Part shown: positions 1 to 11,942 of the stretch, piece by piece
Position numbering within the stretch: the stretch's first letter is position 1
Layout: each line of letters starts with the position of its first letter
From: Ziziphus jujuba
Lineage: Eukaryota > Streptophyta > Magnoliopsida > Rosales > Rhamnaceae
Direction of reading: 5' to 3'
NCBI RefSeq assembly: GCF_031755915.1
Contig: NC_083386.1
Span: 17,965,001 to 18,029,000 of the forward strand
Length of the DNA: 64,000 nt
Notes under the pieces: generated by a model
The model's database searches: none
What the model was told of the DNA's origin: nothing
The model's input: the letters and a program-made list of their open reading frames with translations, nothing else
Made by a program: the position numbers and the translations under genes

Positions 1-599
1 CTAAGTTACCTTGTCGATGACTTAGTTAAATGCATATGATTGTGGTGATTTGCTTGATTGTCCCTAATCCATGTATAGTTATCCTTTATGCTATATGGAC
101 CCTAGTGTTATTACAGGTATTTTGATTTGGATAAAAAGGGCTGAGAAGATAGCATTTGCATTGTCCTTGCTACTACATTCCTGTTTTTGTTATTTCTACA
201 GCTAAGACCACCCTTTATACTCTACTTATAAATGTCATGATATAATTCAATTGGACAAATTATTAGATGTGTAGAAAGATTTGTTAATGATTTTTACTAT
301 CATGAAGCTAGATTTTTCATTAGAAATCAATCCATTAAAGATACCATATAATTATAATACGGCCATGACTAAAATGTTGTATAAAAACTTAAAGAACTTG
401 TGTAAGTGTTCTTTGATGATCAGAGAGAATCACATGGATGATTTAATATTTTCAAGTACTCTATAGATGGATACTACGAATTAGCTTATTATGAAATTTA
501 CCAAGTTTGATAAAATAAGAAACACAACTATTTGGATTTGTTTAATTCTATTGTGTATGATAAAGTTAGTGGTAAAAAGAGCTTATTTAGAAACTTTTC

Positions 600-955
600 T
601 CTTATTAGAACAAGTTCATGGACCTTGATATAGACATTGGTTTGAAATATCTTACCTATATCATAATTAAAAGCTTTTTGTCTAATTTTGACAATTTTAG
701 GCCATGCATCAACACATTGGAAAGTTTGGATATGGTTTGGAAGAGTTATCTACTATTCTCTTTGAGGAAGAGGATGACATCAAGTGGAATAAGTCTAAAT
801 CATTTACTATGGTGATCAATCAAGAAGACAAATCCAAGAACATTTTTACAAATAACGGAAAAGATTTGAAGCCCAATAAGAAAGACTTTGATGCCAAATC
901 TCATTGGCATAAAAGGTGGCATGTCATCAGTAGGTGGGAAAAAAGAATTTTTTAA
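600..955 (+). pseudogene. copia-1 Gag remnant
   Basis: The reading frame after position 704 resembles the C-terminal part of a copia Gag (UBN2-type) in sequence pattern only: a segment like 'GLEELSTILFEEEDDIKW', which recalls the usual 'EELSSMLVQEEERLK' stretch before the zinc knuckle. The zinc knuckle itself is not recognisable. It lies directly upstream of the integrase remnant, which supports the assignment. The alternative is chance similarity in AT-rich DNA. Confidence 0.4.
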
Positions 956-1019
956 TGGATAGGGTAACTCTTGCCATAAGTTTGGTTATTAGAAATTCAA
1001 TTGTTGAGAGTTGATGGCT

Positions 1020-1500
1020 TAACGTTGTTATACCACTTGTTATGAGTGAGTTTAGGCATTTTATTACCTATATTGATGATTTCTTCTCTTATATATATGT
1101 TGTACTTATCTATGATTGATGCTTAGGTTGCATTTAAAGAGTTCAACGTGAAGATTGAGCTTTATATGAATAAGAAGTTAACGTTTAAGATGTTTAGCAG
1201 GGGTAGCGAATGCAATGGTAAATATGACAAGACTAGATAAAACCTAAGGTCATTCTCCATTTATTTTTGTGAGTGTGACATCGATATGTAATATATAATG
1301 CCTGACACTCCTTGGAAAACAATATAGATAAGAAGAGGAATAAGACTTTGATGGATATAGTGCAGTGTGTGTTGTCAAACTTTAATTTGCCAATTTTCTT
1401 ATGGGTGACAAGTAATGCCTAATTTACACCTGCTATTGTATTTCAGTTTCTAAAGCTGAGGTTATGGTCTATAATTCTCAAGTTAAGATTTCGAATTTTA
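1020..1500 (+). pseudogene. copia-1 integrase core remnant
   Basis: Around 1049-1105 the translation reads FRHFITYIDDFFSYIYVVL, matching the copia integrase motif around the second catalytic region (typically HFITFIDDYSRYxWVYLL). It is followed by a recognisable 'FKEFNVKIELYMNKK' helix after a frame change. Near 1300-1400 come the remains of the 'MPGTPQQNG...NRTLMDMVRxML' stretch (here MPDTPWKT and KTLMDIVQCVLSNFNLP). At least three stops or shifts interrupt it, so it is inactive. Confidence 0.65.
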
Positions 1501-1899
1501 AAACCTTTAATGGTTATTATGTTGGATATTATTTAGGATCTAGGGGTTCCACATCGACTTAGATAAGGTTGTTTATTTTGCAGGTGTTTTTTTATATTAA
1601 TGATAGAAAAGGCCCAATGGAGCTTGTATTTAGAAAGGAAAGTGCATTTGTTCCCACTGTTTATGTTCTTGTTAGAGATACTATTGATATGATTGTTATG
1701 GAACCAATCGTCAATCAAAATTAAATCCATTAAGAGAACTCGAGATGTTCTAGATGAAGATGTTGTTTATGAGCCTTTTAAGAGGTCACAAAGAGTTTAG
1801 AGATCTATTATACTTGACTATACAAGGTTTATAGGCAAAAACAAAAGTTTGAAATAAGTGATGAGTCGGATCTATTCACATATGACAAGGCCATAAGCA

Positions 1900-2480
1900 T
1901 TTCATTGTCTAACTCTTGGTTAGAAGATGATATGACATTAATGGCATTAAATGAAGTACAAGATTTGGTTAAGTTACCAAAGGGTAGTAAGCCGTTGTAT
2001 GTGATGGGTTTATAAGACCAATAAATACTCCAATGGTCAAGTGGAAAGGTATAAGGTTAGGTTAGTTGGCAAAATGTTTAATCAATAGAAGGGAATTGAT
2101 TATAAAGGGTCCTTGTATCTATAAGGGATTCTTTTAGAATTATTATTGTAGTTTTGACCCACTATGACTTATAGTTGTATCAAATGGATGTCAAAATATT
2201 TTACAAAATTAAGAGTTATATAAGGACATGTATATCATCTAACCAATTGGTTTCCATGCAATGGGGAATGAGAATTTAATTTTTATAGTTAAAAAGTTCA
2301 TTTATGGTCTTAAGTAGACATTGTGGCAGTGGTATCTCAAGTTTGTTAAAGTTGTCATCAAGAATATTTTTAAGGCGAAGATTGTTGATCAATGCATATA
2401 AGGGTTAATGGGAGCATTTTATTATTTATGGTATTTTATGTTGATAACATACTGATAGCCTCTATCGATATTGACCCGTT
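1900..2480 (+). pseudogene. copia-1 reverse transcriptase remnant
   Basis: Segments in different frames match copia RT in the right order: an 'EVQDLVKLPKGSKP' entry motif near 1956-1995, 'VERYKVRLVGK' near 2040-2075 (usual form RYKARLVAKG), QMDVK at 2181-2195, 'KKFIYGLK' near 2290-2315, and the catalytic box FYVDNILIAS near 2434-2463. The usual YVDD is YVDN here, so a metal-binding aspartate is lost. Numerous stops confirm a dead copy. Confidence 0.72.
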
Positions 2481-3643
2481 AACTAAGGGAAAATAAATTT
2501 TTTGTAGCCACTTTTAAATAAAAAAATCTTTAAAAAGGTTTCATTTATACTGGAAACAAAAATTCTTAGAGATAACGCTAATTATTATTGCAGTTGTCTT
2601 ATGAGAGCCTGTGTTAATAGGATTTTAAAGTTGTAATTTGTACAATAATTATAGTAATATGGTATTTATCGTTAAAAGATGACAATTTCTCTAAGGATTT
2701 TTGTCCCAATAATGAGAATGAAAATGGACAAATGTGAGTAGTACCATTTTCTTATGGCAGTCTGATGTATATTCAAGATTGTGCACACCATGTTTATATT
2801 GTGTATGTGTTCTGATAAATGCTTCAGTAGTCTTAATTATGTATATCATAAGAAAGTCATATGTTTGTTCTGAGATCAAAACACCACTACTTTATTGTAG
2901 TAGGGTTTAGGAGCTGATCATGATGATTGTATAGATTATTAAAGTGTGGAACTGAGCATGTTTTTATTCATTTATTTATTTTATCATGGCAGTAGAAGTT
3001 GATTTGTGAAATAATGTTAGAAAAACACTTACAACTTCTTTCATTATTGAGGTTGTGTATGTGGCATGGTTAAGACTATGATACATGTTTTTTGGTACAC
3101 TTTTATTACATGGCCAATATTGTTTTTTGTGGTAATTCTGCAAATTGTATTATTCCGTTGAATGTCCATATTATATATTATATATCATTGAATATTTTTT
3201 TATGATTATTACATGCATGTGTGGATTATTATATATATTAAGATGTTTCTTACACATATTGTTGCTTCTTATGCTAGTAGGCATGTTTTGAGACATTTAG
3301 TCTCTATATATGTGTATGTTAATCCATAGATATCATAGTGAATCCAGTTTTAGTTTGTTGTATCCTATTGATATGCAATCTACTTGAATAAAATGGTATT
3401 ATGTGTTTAGGGTATTGCACATGGTAAGATAAATCTTTATTACTTGGACTGAGTTTATGGCATACAATGTGCTCTGTTGAAATGGTATCTAGTGTTTGGA
3501 AGATTTGCTGAGAAATCTCTACTTCTTGATCTGTTATGCTGTTATGCCTTATTGGCATGCATTTGCTTAGATGAAATGGTATTTCATTTTGGAAAATTTT
3601 GTAGTAAGTGACTTTGTTGATATATGTGATGATTATGCTGTCC
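2481..3643 (+). other. copia-1 3' internal region, no intact gene
   Basis: This stretch lies between the RT remnant and the polypurine tract, where copia RNase H and the 3' untranslated region would sit. I can recognise no clear RNase H motif. The short ORFs on both strands look like chance frames. Confidence 0.4.
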
Positions 3644-3654
3644 AAGTGGGAGAA

Positions 3655-4956
3655 TTTTTAGATATTTTGTGTGGACTAATCATAATTATTTGACTCATTT
3701 ACAGAACTAATTTGTATCAATAATGGGATTGCTTGTTTATTGACTTTTGTAGGAAGGCATTGGGCACACACTCCTTATAATACTTTAGTTAACCATGCGA
3801 TTGAGAGACCTATTTTTTCCAAAAGCCTAATTGGCATATTCCCATTTATTATTAGAAAAGTTCTTTTCACAATTCTAAAAGAACTATATATAGTATCTTT
3901 CTTAATGCAATAACATTTAAATATAAAAAAAAAATTATAAAATAACTTTATACAGTATTTCAAATACCTACGATTCATAGAGTCTTAACTAAGCCAAAAA
4001 ACACTCTTTTTTTTCTCATAAATTGTTTACAAATCAAACACCAACCAACAAAACTTCTTTACAAAGCTTTTGGACAAAATTGATAGTTTGGAAAGTCCAC
4101 AACATTTTCGTTTTGATTAGAATACTTTTGGACAATGGAAAAATGTATTCATTGGAATGTTCGGTTTCAAAATTATGAATGTCTTTGAAGATATTCTATT
4201 GTATACTTCTGAATTTTGAGATGTTCAGTCACATATTTCTAAACATATTTGAGATGTTCATATTTAAGATGTTCATATTTAAGATTTTCAGTATCGTACT
4301 TCTGAATGCATTTAAGATATTCAATTTCATACTTCTAAACACATCTAAAATATTCATATTTAAAAATATTCAATCGCACACTTGTAAATACATTTAAAAT
4401 ATTCAACCATATATTTCTAAATGTATTTAAAATGTTCAATCTTATACTTCTAAGCATAAATATTTAATTAGTAAATATCCTTCACAGTAGTTTTAAATGG
4501 GGTAAAAATATAAATTTATAATAAAACTGTATAGAGTTTGTTTGATAATGTAACTAGAACTTATCGTATCATTATTTTTATTAATTATTATATATTGATT
4601 ATTCTGTGTGCATAAAATTATGGAATATAAGTCATGTGACAAACACATGACTTTAGTTTTCAAAAAGGCTAAGAGTTTGTTGGTAGTATAAATTAAGGTG
4701 ATATGATACATATGGGATTAATAGCATACTAGGGCTTAAGGCATCTATATTGGCTGCTTATTGAATATTTCAGGGATAAATGTTAGAGAAAAGTATGTTA
4801 ATTAAACATTGCTTTTATGTTTCTTTGTTGTTGTATGTTTTGCAGGTTAAAAGATCCAAAGAATTCAATGAATCAATGGTAGCTATATTTAAAGATTAGT
4901 AATCTAATTGAATAATTGTTTTTACTGCATGTAGATCCTAAAAATATAGTGCTGTA
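3655..4956 (+). repeat. copia-1 3' LTR, interrupted
   Basis: The left part (3655 to about 3960) and the right part (about 4690-4956, including a TTTTGCAG motif near 4841) align by eye with the 527-bp LTR of the second copia relic read on its own coding strand. The LTR probably ends near 4956 (GTGCTGTA against CTGCTACA in the other copy). About 730 bp in the middle has no counterpart there and includes a minisatellite. A TATA-like ACTATATATAG lies near 3882-3892. Confidence 0.55.
4185..4470 (+). repeat. Degenerate minisatellite (units about 33-50 bp)
   Basis: The stretch repeats an imperfect unit built from 'AAAATATTCAATC', 'CATACTTCTAAA' and 'CACATTT' blocks, with at least six recognisable copies. 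Short 18-bp subunits (GATGTTCATATTTAA-type) are expanded near 4250-4290. The repetitive frame yields a chance ORF of repeated F-K-I-F-type residues, which is not a gene. Confidence 0.7.
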
Positions 4957-5668
4957 TCGTTTATTGATATATATGATTAATACATGTTTAGTTTATTTTT
5001 TTTTTTCTGTGTTAGCACAAACATGCATCTCCATTGAGAGATCACCTTATGCTTATACCCGTGCTTGATCTCACTATAGAGATTACAAAATTCCAAAACA
5101 GCACAATGTCATAAATTATCTATTATTATATCTGTAACTGTTCATGTATCATAAGCAAATAGTAATAATAATCAGAAAAAAGGTACTAAGAGAAATGAAA
5201 AAGCATGGACATGGCAACCATATTGGCACCCCAAGCAACCACAAACCAACTAGTTAATAATAATAATATGAACAACAACGACAATTTTGCGTTTTGAACC
5301 ATGTGTTTTGTGGATACAGGTCAATATTTTAGTGAACCTAATAAATCTTTACATGTTATTTCTCTATTCCACTTTATTTTTTATTTATTTTTTATTTTTT
5401 AATATTTTAACATCTAGAAATTGATAAGCGGAACGTAGCTATGACTCTAGTCTATAGCCATTACTTACTACCAATTTCTTATGTGATAATGTGATAATTT
5501 GTTGTAAGAATAACAAAGTCAAAAGTAAATGCGGTGTGATATATAGCTGGAAAAGAGATATTGTGTATTGGAGATTTAAACATGGAAGTTTCTTTTGGCT
5601 TTACTTAGTTGATTGAGACACATGATAGGGAATTCCATATTTGCCTTTTCCTAAATTCAAATCATTTA

Positions 5669-5762
5669 ATGGAAAATTTATAAAAAGAAAAAAATAATAA
5701 TGGAAATTTTGTCCCATGGAAAATTTATAAAAAGAAAAAAATAATAATGGAAATTTTGTCCC
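5669..5762. repeat. 47-bp tandem duplication, two perfect copies
   Basis: A 47-bp unit beginning ATGGAAAATTTATAAAAAG occupies 5669-5715 and is repeated without visible change at 5716-5762. Confidence 0.9.
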
Positions 5763-5774
5763 CAAAAAAAAAAA

Positions 5775-5890
5775 AAATCATTTAATGGAAATTGATCAAC
5801 TTGCATGTTACAGCAAGCAGAAGAGTAGACCAAAATCATTTAATTGAAATTGATCAAATTGCAAGTTACAGCTTGCCAAAGAGTAGACCA
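5775..5890. repeat. 58-bp tandem duplication, two diverged copies
   Basis: Two adjacent 58-bp units (5775-5832 and 5833-5890) share AATCATTTAAT, GAAATTGATCAA and a terminal GAGTAGACCA with a few substitutions between them. The duplication is older than the perfect 47-bp one just upstream. Confidence 0.85.
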
Positions 5891-6726
5891 ATCCTTACTA
5901 TGTTGAACCTAAACGTGAGGATTTTCAGTAAAACTCTCTTGGTAACTTGTACATGAATAAAATATATTTTATATATACACAAATATACAGTCATTTTTCA
6001 ATCACATCAAGATATAATAATATAAATAGTTAAAATAATTTTAAGTTTATCCTTTTAATTTAATGTGCGTTTAATATACAAAAAAATTATTTTTATTTTT
6101 CTAAAACTAGAAATAGTTATTCTTGGAAATAAAAAAATGGAAAAAATTTATTTATATGTTTGATAAAAATATTAATTTAAAATCAATGTTTAGCCTTTAT
6201 AAATATATAGTTTTTAAAATGTTCAAATTTGGTAAAAATTAATTAAAAGTTAAAATTTAAATTTATTTATATATTTTTAGTATGTGATAATAAATATAAA
6301 TCTAAACATGATAAGAATATCTCAAAGGTTATCTAAATTAGTACATAGGAATAGAAATTTTAAGATTTTAAAAAGGAATTGTTATACCTTCAAACGAATG
6401 CATATTTATTCTTATAGCATAGCTATTGCCAAAACTTAACAAATATAGGAAAAACTAAAATATGGAATAGACATTTTATTCCTATATTTATTTCATAAAT
6501 CAAGCATGACCTTAATTTTAAAGATACAGACTTAGCCTATATTTAGTGTAGCCTTTTTATTTTTTAATTAAAATGCTCTATTAGAGAGTCAAAAATTCTT
6601 TCTGCAAAATAATAATAACAATAATAATAATAAGTATTTGGCTATAGTCAACAACTATTGGTTGATTTACAAAAAAATTTAATTTCATCCACGTTTTTTG
6701 AAATTTGATTTAAATATAATTTAGCT

Positions 6727-6814
6727 CTTCTAGTTTCAAAAAGGTATCATCTCTTCACTCTATTATTTCACTTCTAGTTTCAAAAAGGTATCATCTCTTC
6801 ACTCTATTATTTCA
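6727..6814. repeat. 44-bp tandem duplication, two perfect copies
   Basis: The 44-bp unit starting CTTCTAGTTTCAAAAAGG fills 6727-6770 and recurs at 6771-6814. Confidence 0.9.
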
Positions 6815-7675
6815 TTCACACCCATCAAAATAATATTATCCACATCCTCATTTAGCTGTAATTTCCAAATCCTTATGGATTAAATTGTGATTAATCCAAA
6901 CTTTAGGGACCTTAGATTTAATATAGTATTACCAAAGCTACCCTGTGATTTGAAGCTGTTTGTGCCAATATTTTTAGTTTAAGATAATAAGGAAGTATAA
7001 AGAAAAAAATATTCCACATGAATTAGAAAAAAGAAAACTAATTGGATTTTAGAAGTATACGTTTTTCAATTATCCCATATTAAAAAAGTAAAAGATTTGC
7101 GGGCAGCTTCTTTTATAATATATTGAAGCCTCATTTACTTATTGAACGAGGCCTCAACTTCTACTACATCTCTTTACACCAGAATCTTTCTTTCATTTTT
7201 AATTTTAGCTTTTCAACATAAAACTGGCCTTCTAGCCATTTATTATTTAGTTTTTATTTAGTTTTAGCCATTTAATTTTGTGCTGATCTTTAGGCCTTCT
7301 ATTTTATTGGCTTTAATCATTATTATTATTATCGACATTGTTCTTATTTATTTTTCTTAGTTGATTAAAATCCTTTAATCCTTAAGGCATTAGAACCTTG
7401 TTAATTCTTTGTTTTTTTCAATCAAATACAGTCGTCTGATTTTATTTTATTTTTACAATTGTAATTATTATTATTTTTTCTACTTTCTTTAATTCAGAAG
7501 GTTGCACGCTTGCACAATTAGAGACGCTCGGTGTTGAATTTTTTTTTCAATAGAAACAATTCAGAAATACCCTTTTCCTTAGCACCTTTTTTGCTAACTG
7601 ACATTCTCTCTCCTTAACAAGATAAAAACTCATAAATACTCCAAAGTTTTGAAATAATGACTATTGTATTAAAAA

Positions 7676-7677
<2 letters not shown>

Positions 7678-7712
<35 letters not shown>
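7678..7712. repeat. (TA)n microsatellite
   Basis: An uninterrupted run of alternating T and A of about 34 bp. Confidence 0.95.
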
Positions 7713-7716
<4 letters not shown>

Positions 7717-7797
7717 TTTAAATCATTATATGTCAAATTAAATATTTTATTTTAAAAAAAACCAAATAAGTGTTCACTTTAGCATTATCTTATCATA

Positions 7798-7826
7798 CTA
7801 GTGTTAAACCCGTGCGATGGACAGGA
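7798..7826 (-). mobile_element. Possible Helitron 3' terminus (decayed)
   Basis: On the minus strand the sequence ends in a degenerate GC-rich hairpin (plus strand CCCGTGCGATGGACAGG at 7809-7825), then a few A/T bases, then CTAG at the tip, followed by T. This matches the known Helitron 3' end: a short hairpin about 10 bp before a terminal CTRR, inserted between A and T. The hairpin has mismatches. The opposite end (5' TC), which should lie to the right, was not identified, so the extent is unknown. Confidence 0.4.
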
Positions 7827-10799
7827 AGTGTAGCTACAATAGATGATTTCGATAATTATCAATAAAATTTAATTAATTATAATGAAATCAAATATTAAAG
7901 CATTGTATAAATAGCATTCCACAAATAAAGTTTTAATTGGAATATATATAATTATTAAAAGTTATAAATTAATATAACTTTTGAATCTTTTGACATGATA
8001 CACTTGGAATATGATAATTACTTCTAGATAACCATAAATATCACATAAAACTTTAGTCATAAATTATACATAAGTTTATTTCATTTGAAATATATATATA
8101 TATATATCAAAACTCGTCCAATGATATATGCAAATAAGATTACCATTTAACGTTTAAAATAATTATAAATGAAATAACTCCTAGTTCGAAAGCACAATAT
8201 CAATAAATCTGTTGGTCTTTTCTCAAGATTCTTAGCACTCAGCATTGTCTTTAACTTCAATCTTTTCAATTATATCTTCAATAAAATTGACAAAAAAAAT
8301 ATGAGTTATAGAAGCATAAATCATTGTATGATCAACTTTATACTTATCAAACAATTTATATTCATCATATTAAATCACACTAAAAATATTGACAAATAAT
8401 TGGAAGATAAAATTTTATACTAGAAAATTTTCATCTATAGTATCTACAAACTTTATTATCGCATAACACTTATACCTATATTAATATTTTTTTTTTCTCT
8501 ATACATTTTCTTCCTTCTTAATTTTTTTTAATTTTTTAATTTTTTACTTTTGTCTCTTCTATGTATTTTTTGACCTTTTTATACTATTTTTCCAAAATCT
8601 TTTTCTTTTTGGGTTTCTCCCTCTGTTTCTTCCACTGTTTATAGAGTTGTGAGACTTTTGATAAAACAAACTTTTGAACAATTTTTTTTAAATTCAATTT
8701 TTTTAACTTTTAAATTTTAATTCTTGAAATTTATATTTTAAAGTATAAATTTAAAATATATCTTTATCTCTCTATCATAATATAAACTTCAAATATATTT
8801 TATTTCTCTGTACAAAAGGTTTAATTTGATTAGATAAAGAACTCGATTTAAATGGAATAAGTGTATTGCCCTAAATCTCTTCCATTATCTAATATATGTT
8901 TTTTCTTTTAATTTTAGGATTTTTCCTTTTATATATATTTAAAAATTGTTCTTATTTACAATTATTTGTACCATATATAAAATATCTTACCTTGAAAATA
9001 TTAGTCGAACCCTATATAAATATGCATGTTTATGATTAACAAAAATCATGTCTTGACATATTTTTTTGAAAAATCTTCAATTATCTTTTATATTAAATAT
9101 TAGATACTAGATAATTTAATATTTAATTAAGCATTAAAATTGTAGATAATTATCAATTTTTCAATTTAAATTTAAATTTAATAATTATCATTCGAGTTTG
9201 AGTTTATCTATTTTTTTAAATTTTCAATAATATAATAATATAATTATAAAAATAATTAAATAGTAAAATAATGATTTAATAATATTATCATTCTTGTTAA
9301 TAAAATAAAACCAATACGGGATAGTAATTATAATTTGAGATTAAATAAAATCACAAAAATCAACTCAGTCATAATTACAAATCAAATTGATGATCCTCAG
9401 TCTTATATAAGTTTCATTACATTCTTTAGCTACCAAAAAAAATTTACATTACCCAAAACCTAAAAGTATTCAATTATACTTTTAAATACAAAATCCACAT
9501 TTTATATAAAACCAATTTTATGTTTCTCCACATTATTGAAATCTTATCATATATATATAAGTATATTTTTGATCAATTTTTGGCAAATATTGAAAAAAAT
9601 GCACTATCCACTTTAAATTTTTGATAAAGAGATCAATCTTATTATTAATTGCCACATAGTAATCTTATTATTTTACAATAAAGTTACATTTATTGCATAT
9701 CCATATATAAATATGTATTAGTGTGCAGAGTTTTTGTGTAAAATATCTTTAATAATAAAAATATATTTTATTATATACATTTTTTTTACCTTATCTTTAA
9801 AAAATTTCAAAAAAAAAAAAAAACCAAATAAGGAGGAAGAAAAAAAATTCTTCTTGCCAAGTTTTGTTCCATCACAAAAAATAAAACATTCACACCCACA
9901 CATTATAGAAATTTTCAAAAATGAAAATCAAATTTTTTCTTTCAAGTTTTGTGAAGATTGTGGAATTTTTATTTGTGAAAATATTATATAAATTATTTGT
10001 AGAAATAAAATTTGTGGAAATATGCTAAAATCGCTTTACACGTTATTGCAAAGATTTATAGCCAAATCTTAATAAAATCCACACATTATTGAAAATTTTT
10101 AAAAGTCAAGATCAAATTATTCCTTTCAAGTCTTATTAAAATTGAAGAATTTCTCAAACAATTTTATTTCTAAATTTTAATTTTTTACGATGCCTTTGGA
10201 AAGAAATAAAATAAATCTAAGGATAAAGTATGGCAATTATTTTAAAATTGTGAAACTGTTAAGACAATTTTATTTATTAATTTTATTTTTTTTATAAAGC
10301 TTTTGGATGGAAATAGAATAAATATAAGGATGATACATAGCAAAAATTTTGCTAACTATCTTAATTTTATATATTATATAGGTTATTTGTTTTTCATTTT
10401 TTATTTATATTAAGGTTAAACATTAAATCTAATTCAATATAACAACACAACATATCAATTGGAATAAGTATTTGTTTTTCCACTTTTAATTACTATGAAT
10501 ATATATTCTTATTCCAACATGAATATCTATTTTGTATATCAAACATATCCTAAGAGATGTACTTGGCTTTTAAGAATTTGACAATGAGTGTTGGAGTAAA
10601 GTCCAAATTGCGATACAAATAGATTTTCCCATATATCTTATTTTTTCTTGATAACCATGAAAACCCATAGAACTCAGGAAAAAAACTAATCTCAACATAT
10701 GTTGCAAAAGTGGTTTTATTCATAGTACAAAGATTGATAACCAATTACAATTTTTAATGATATTTTTATATTAAAAAAATATTGAATGATCATAGGTCA
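7827..10799. other. AT-rich spacer, no gene seen
   Basis: Very AT-rich sequence with long A/T runs. Short ORFs such as those around 9718-9991 occur on both strands over the same bases and are composed of K, F, I and N, as expected by chance. Part of it may be the body of the putative Helitron. Confidence 0.55.
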
Positions 10800-10804
10800 C
10801 AAAT
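10800..10804. other. Target-site duplication of B1, left copy (CAAAT)
   Basis: CAAAT here is repeated at 24,445-24,449, directly flanking the TGATACG... and ...CTCATCA ends of element B1. Confidence 0.9.
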
Positions 10805-11942
10805 TGATACGAGCCTAGGTCGACATATGCGTAAATCCGTATTATATTAGCGTGAATCTCAATTAAGTTTAGATTTTAATGGAATGACCTCAACCCCTAA
10901 CCAACTTGTGATTAGAAACCTTGGTATAATAAAGATACCACAATAAGTGATGGATATCCTATTGATAAGTCAAAACTAAAACACACACTTTTTAATGGTG
11001 CTTTAGGTGTTCAAAGAGAATAAAGAGAAATTCAATCTCACAATTAATTTTCTATATGAATAATGTACTGTATATTATTGATAAAACAATCCCCTAAATA
11101 GGATAAAAACGTTACAAAATAAAATCCTAATTAATTAGGTAAAACCGGCCACATAGAATAGGAAACCTAATGATGGCTGAAAATCACCTCCTTTCCTAAT
11201 ATAATTTAGATCAATAAATTCCTTAATTTTGAAATGGTAATTAATTAATTTACAATGAAAATAATAAAATAATAACTTTCCTAAATTGTTATTTATAGAA
11301 AATAAATAAATAGAAACCAAATAAAAGATTAATTTCCTAAAACAAAAAGTTAAAATAAAATTAGGAAACAAATTGACTATCGTTCTAATTAAGCTAACTT
11401 TGACTAATCTCCAACTTGTTTAGGGCTTCAAATTAGCTTCCATATCCATGTAGGATGCCAAATATAATTAATAATGATTTCCACACATTGCCTCTTGATT
11501 GGAATAGGTCAAACTTGCTTGAATAAGAAGAATAGTCAAAGCTAGCAGCTAAACAGCATATTTTCAGCCAAATTGACTTCCTGCTCCTACAAGCCCATTT
11601 TAAATGCTTTTGATTTTGCTTTGGCTGGATTCCGTGCCCTCTTAATGATATTCATTGAATCCATGAAGTGTTGGAACCATTTTTTGCAGTCCAGAGTCCA
11701 TATTTGCACGAAAACAGCTACTCGGGTCCGTATTGGCCTTCACCACTTGTATGCTTAAAACGGATCTTGTATCCTTGGGTATTAACAAGACCCTTTGAGA
11801 ATTAATTACTCCTTGGATAAAATTAGCCAGATTTTCCTTAAATCTCTTAGTTTGAGCCCTAGTGATCGGTCTGGTCTTCATCCGTATCGAGTTAGCACCC
11901 CAATGGGTTGTCAGTTGTGCGGGCTCGAGCGGATTCTTATCA
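10805..11942 (-). repeat. B1 3' LTR (left)
   Basis: 1,138 bp, beginning TGATACG and ending TTATCA on the plus strand. It aligns along its length with the right LTR (22,725-24,444) once the nested piece there is removed, with roughly one difference per ten bases in the first 200 bp by eye. The integrase tail reads into this LTR. Confidence 0.88.

Larger units (their letters stand above)
1..4956 (+). mobile_element. Degenerate Ty1/copia retrotransposon (copia-1), 5' end outside the window
   Basis: A decayed copia element reads left to right. Frame-hopping translation gives, in order, a Gag-like stretch (about 250-900), an integrase stretch, reverse transcriptase, and a polypurine tract (AAGTGGGAGAA, about 3644-3654). 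The tract is followed by an LTR whose start (T-T-T-A-G-A-T-A-T-T-T-T-G-T) matches the LTR start of the second copia relic at 49,471. Integrase-RT order is diagnostic of Ty1/copia. Stops and frameshifts occur throughout, so no product is possible. The 5' LTR is not recognisable, so the element probably begins left of the window. Certainty is good for copia identity and modest for the exact limits. Confidence 0.72.
4957..7797. other. AT-rich intergenic spacer
   Basis: No coding region, RNA gene or recognisable transposon is visible. It holds three short tandem duplications (reported separately), homopolymer A and T runs, and a dinucleotide TA repeat near 7678-7712. Confidence 0.6.

Noticed and set aside
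281..466. Small plus-strand ORF near the left edge
   Set aside because: It falls within the decayed copia Gag zone, has no motif and AT-driven composition; best seen as a chance frame.
3319..3645. 108-codon minus-strand ORF
   Set aside because: It is antisense to the 3' end of copia-1, adjoining its polypurine tract, and has no recognisable domain.
4179..4397. 72-codon ORF rich in F, K and I
   Set aside because: It is the translation of a minisatellite; the periodic residues reflect the repeat unit.
9718..9991. Overlapping ORFs on both strands
   Set aside because: They occupy the same AT-rich bases with homopolymer-derived Lys/Phe runs; chance.
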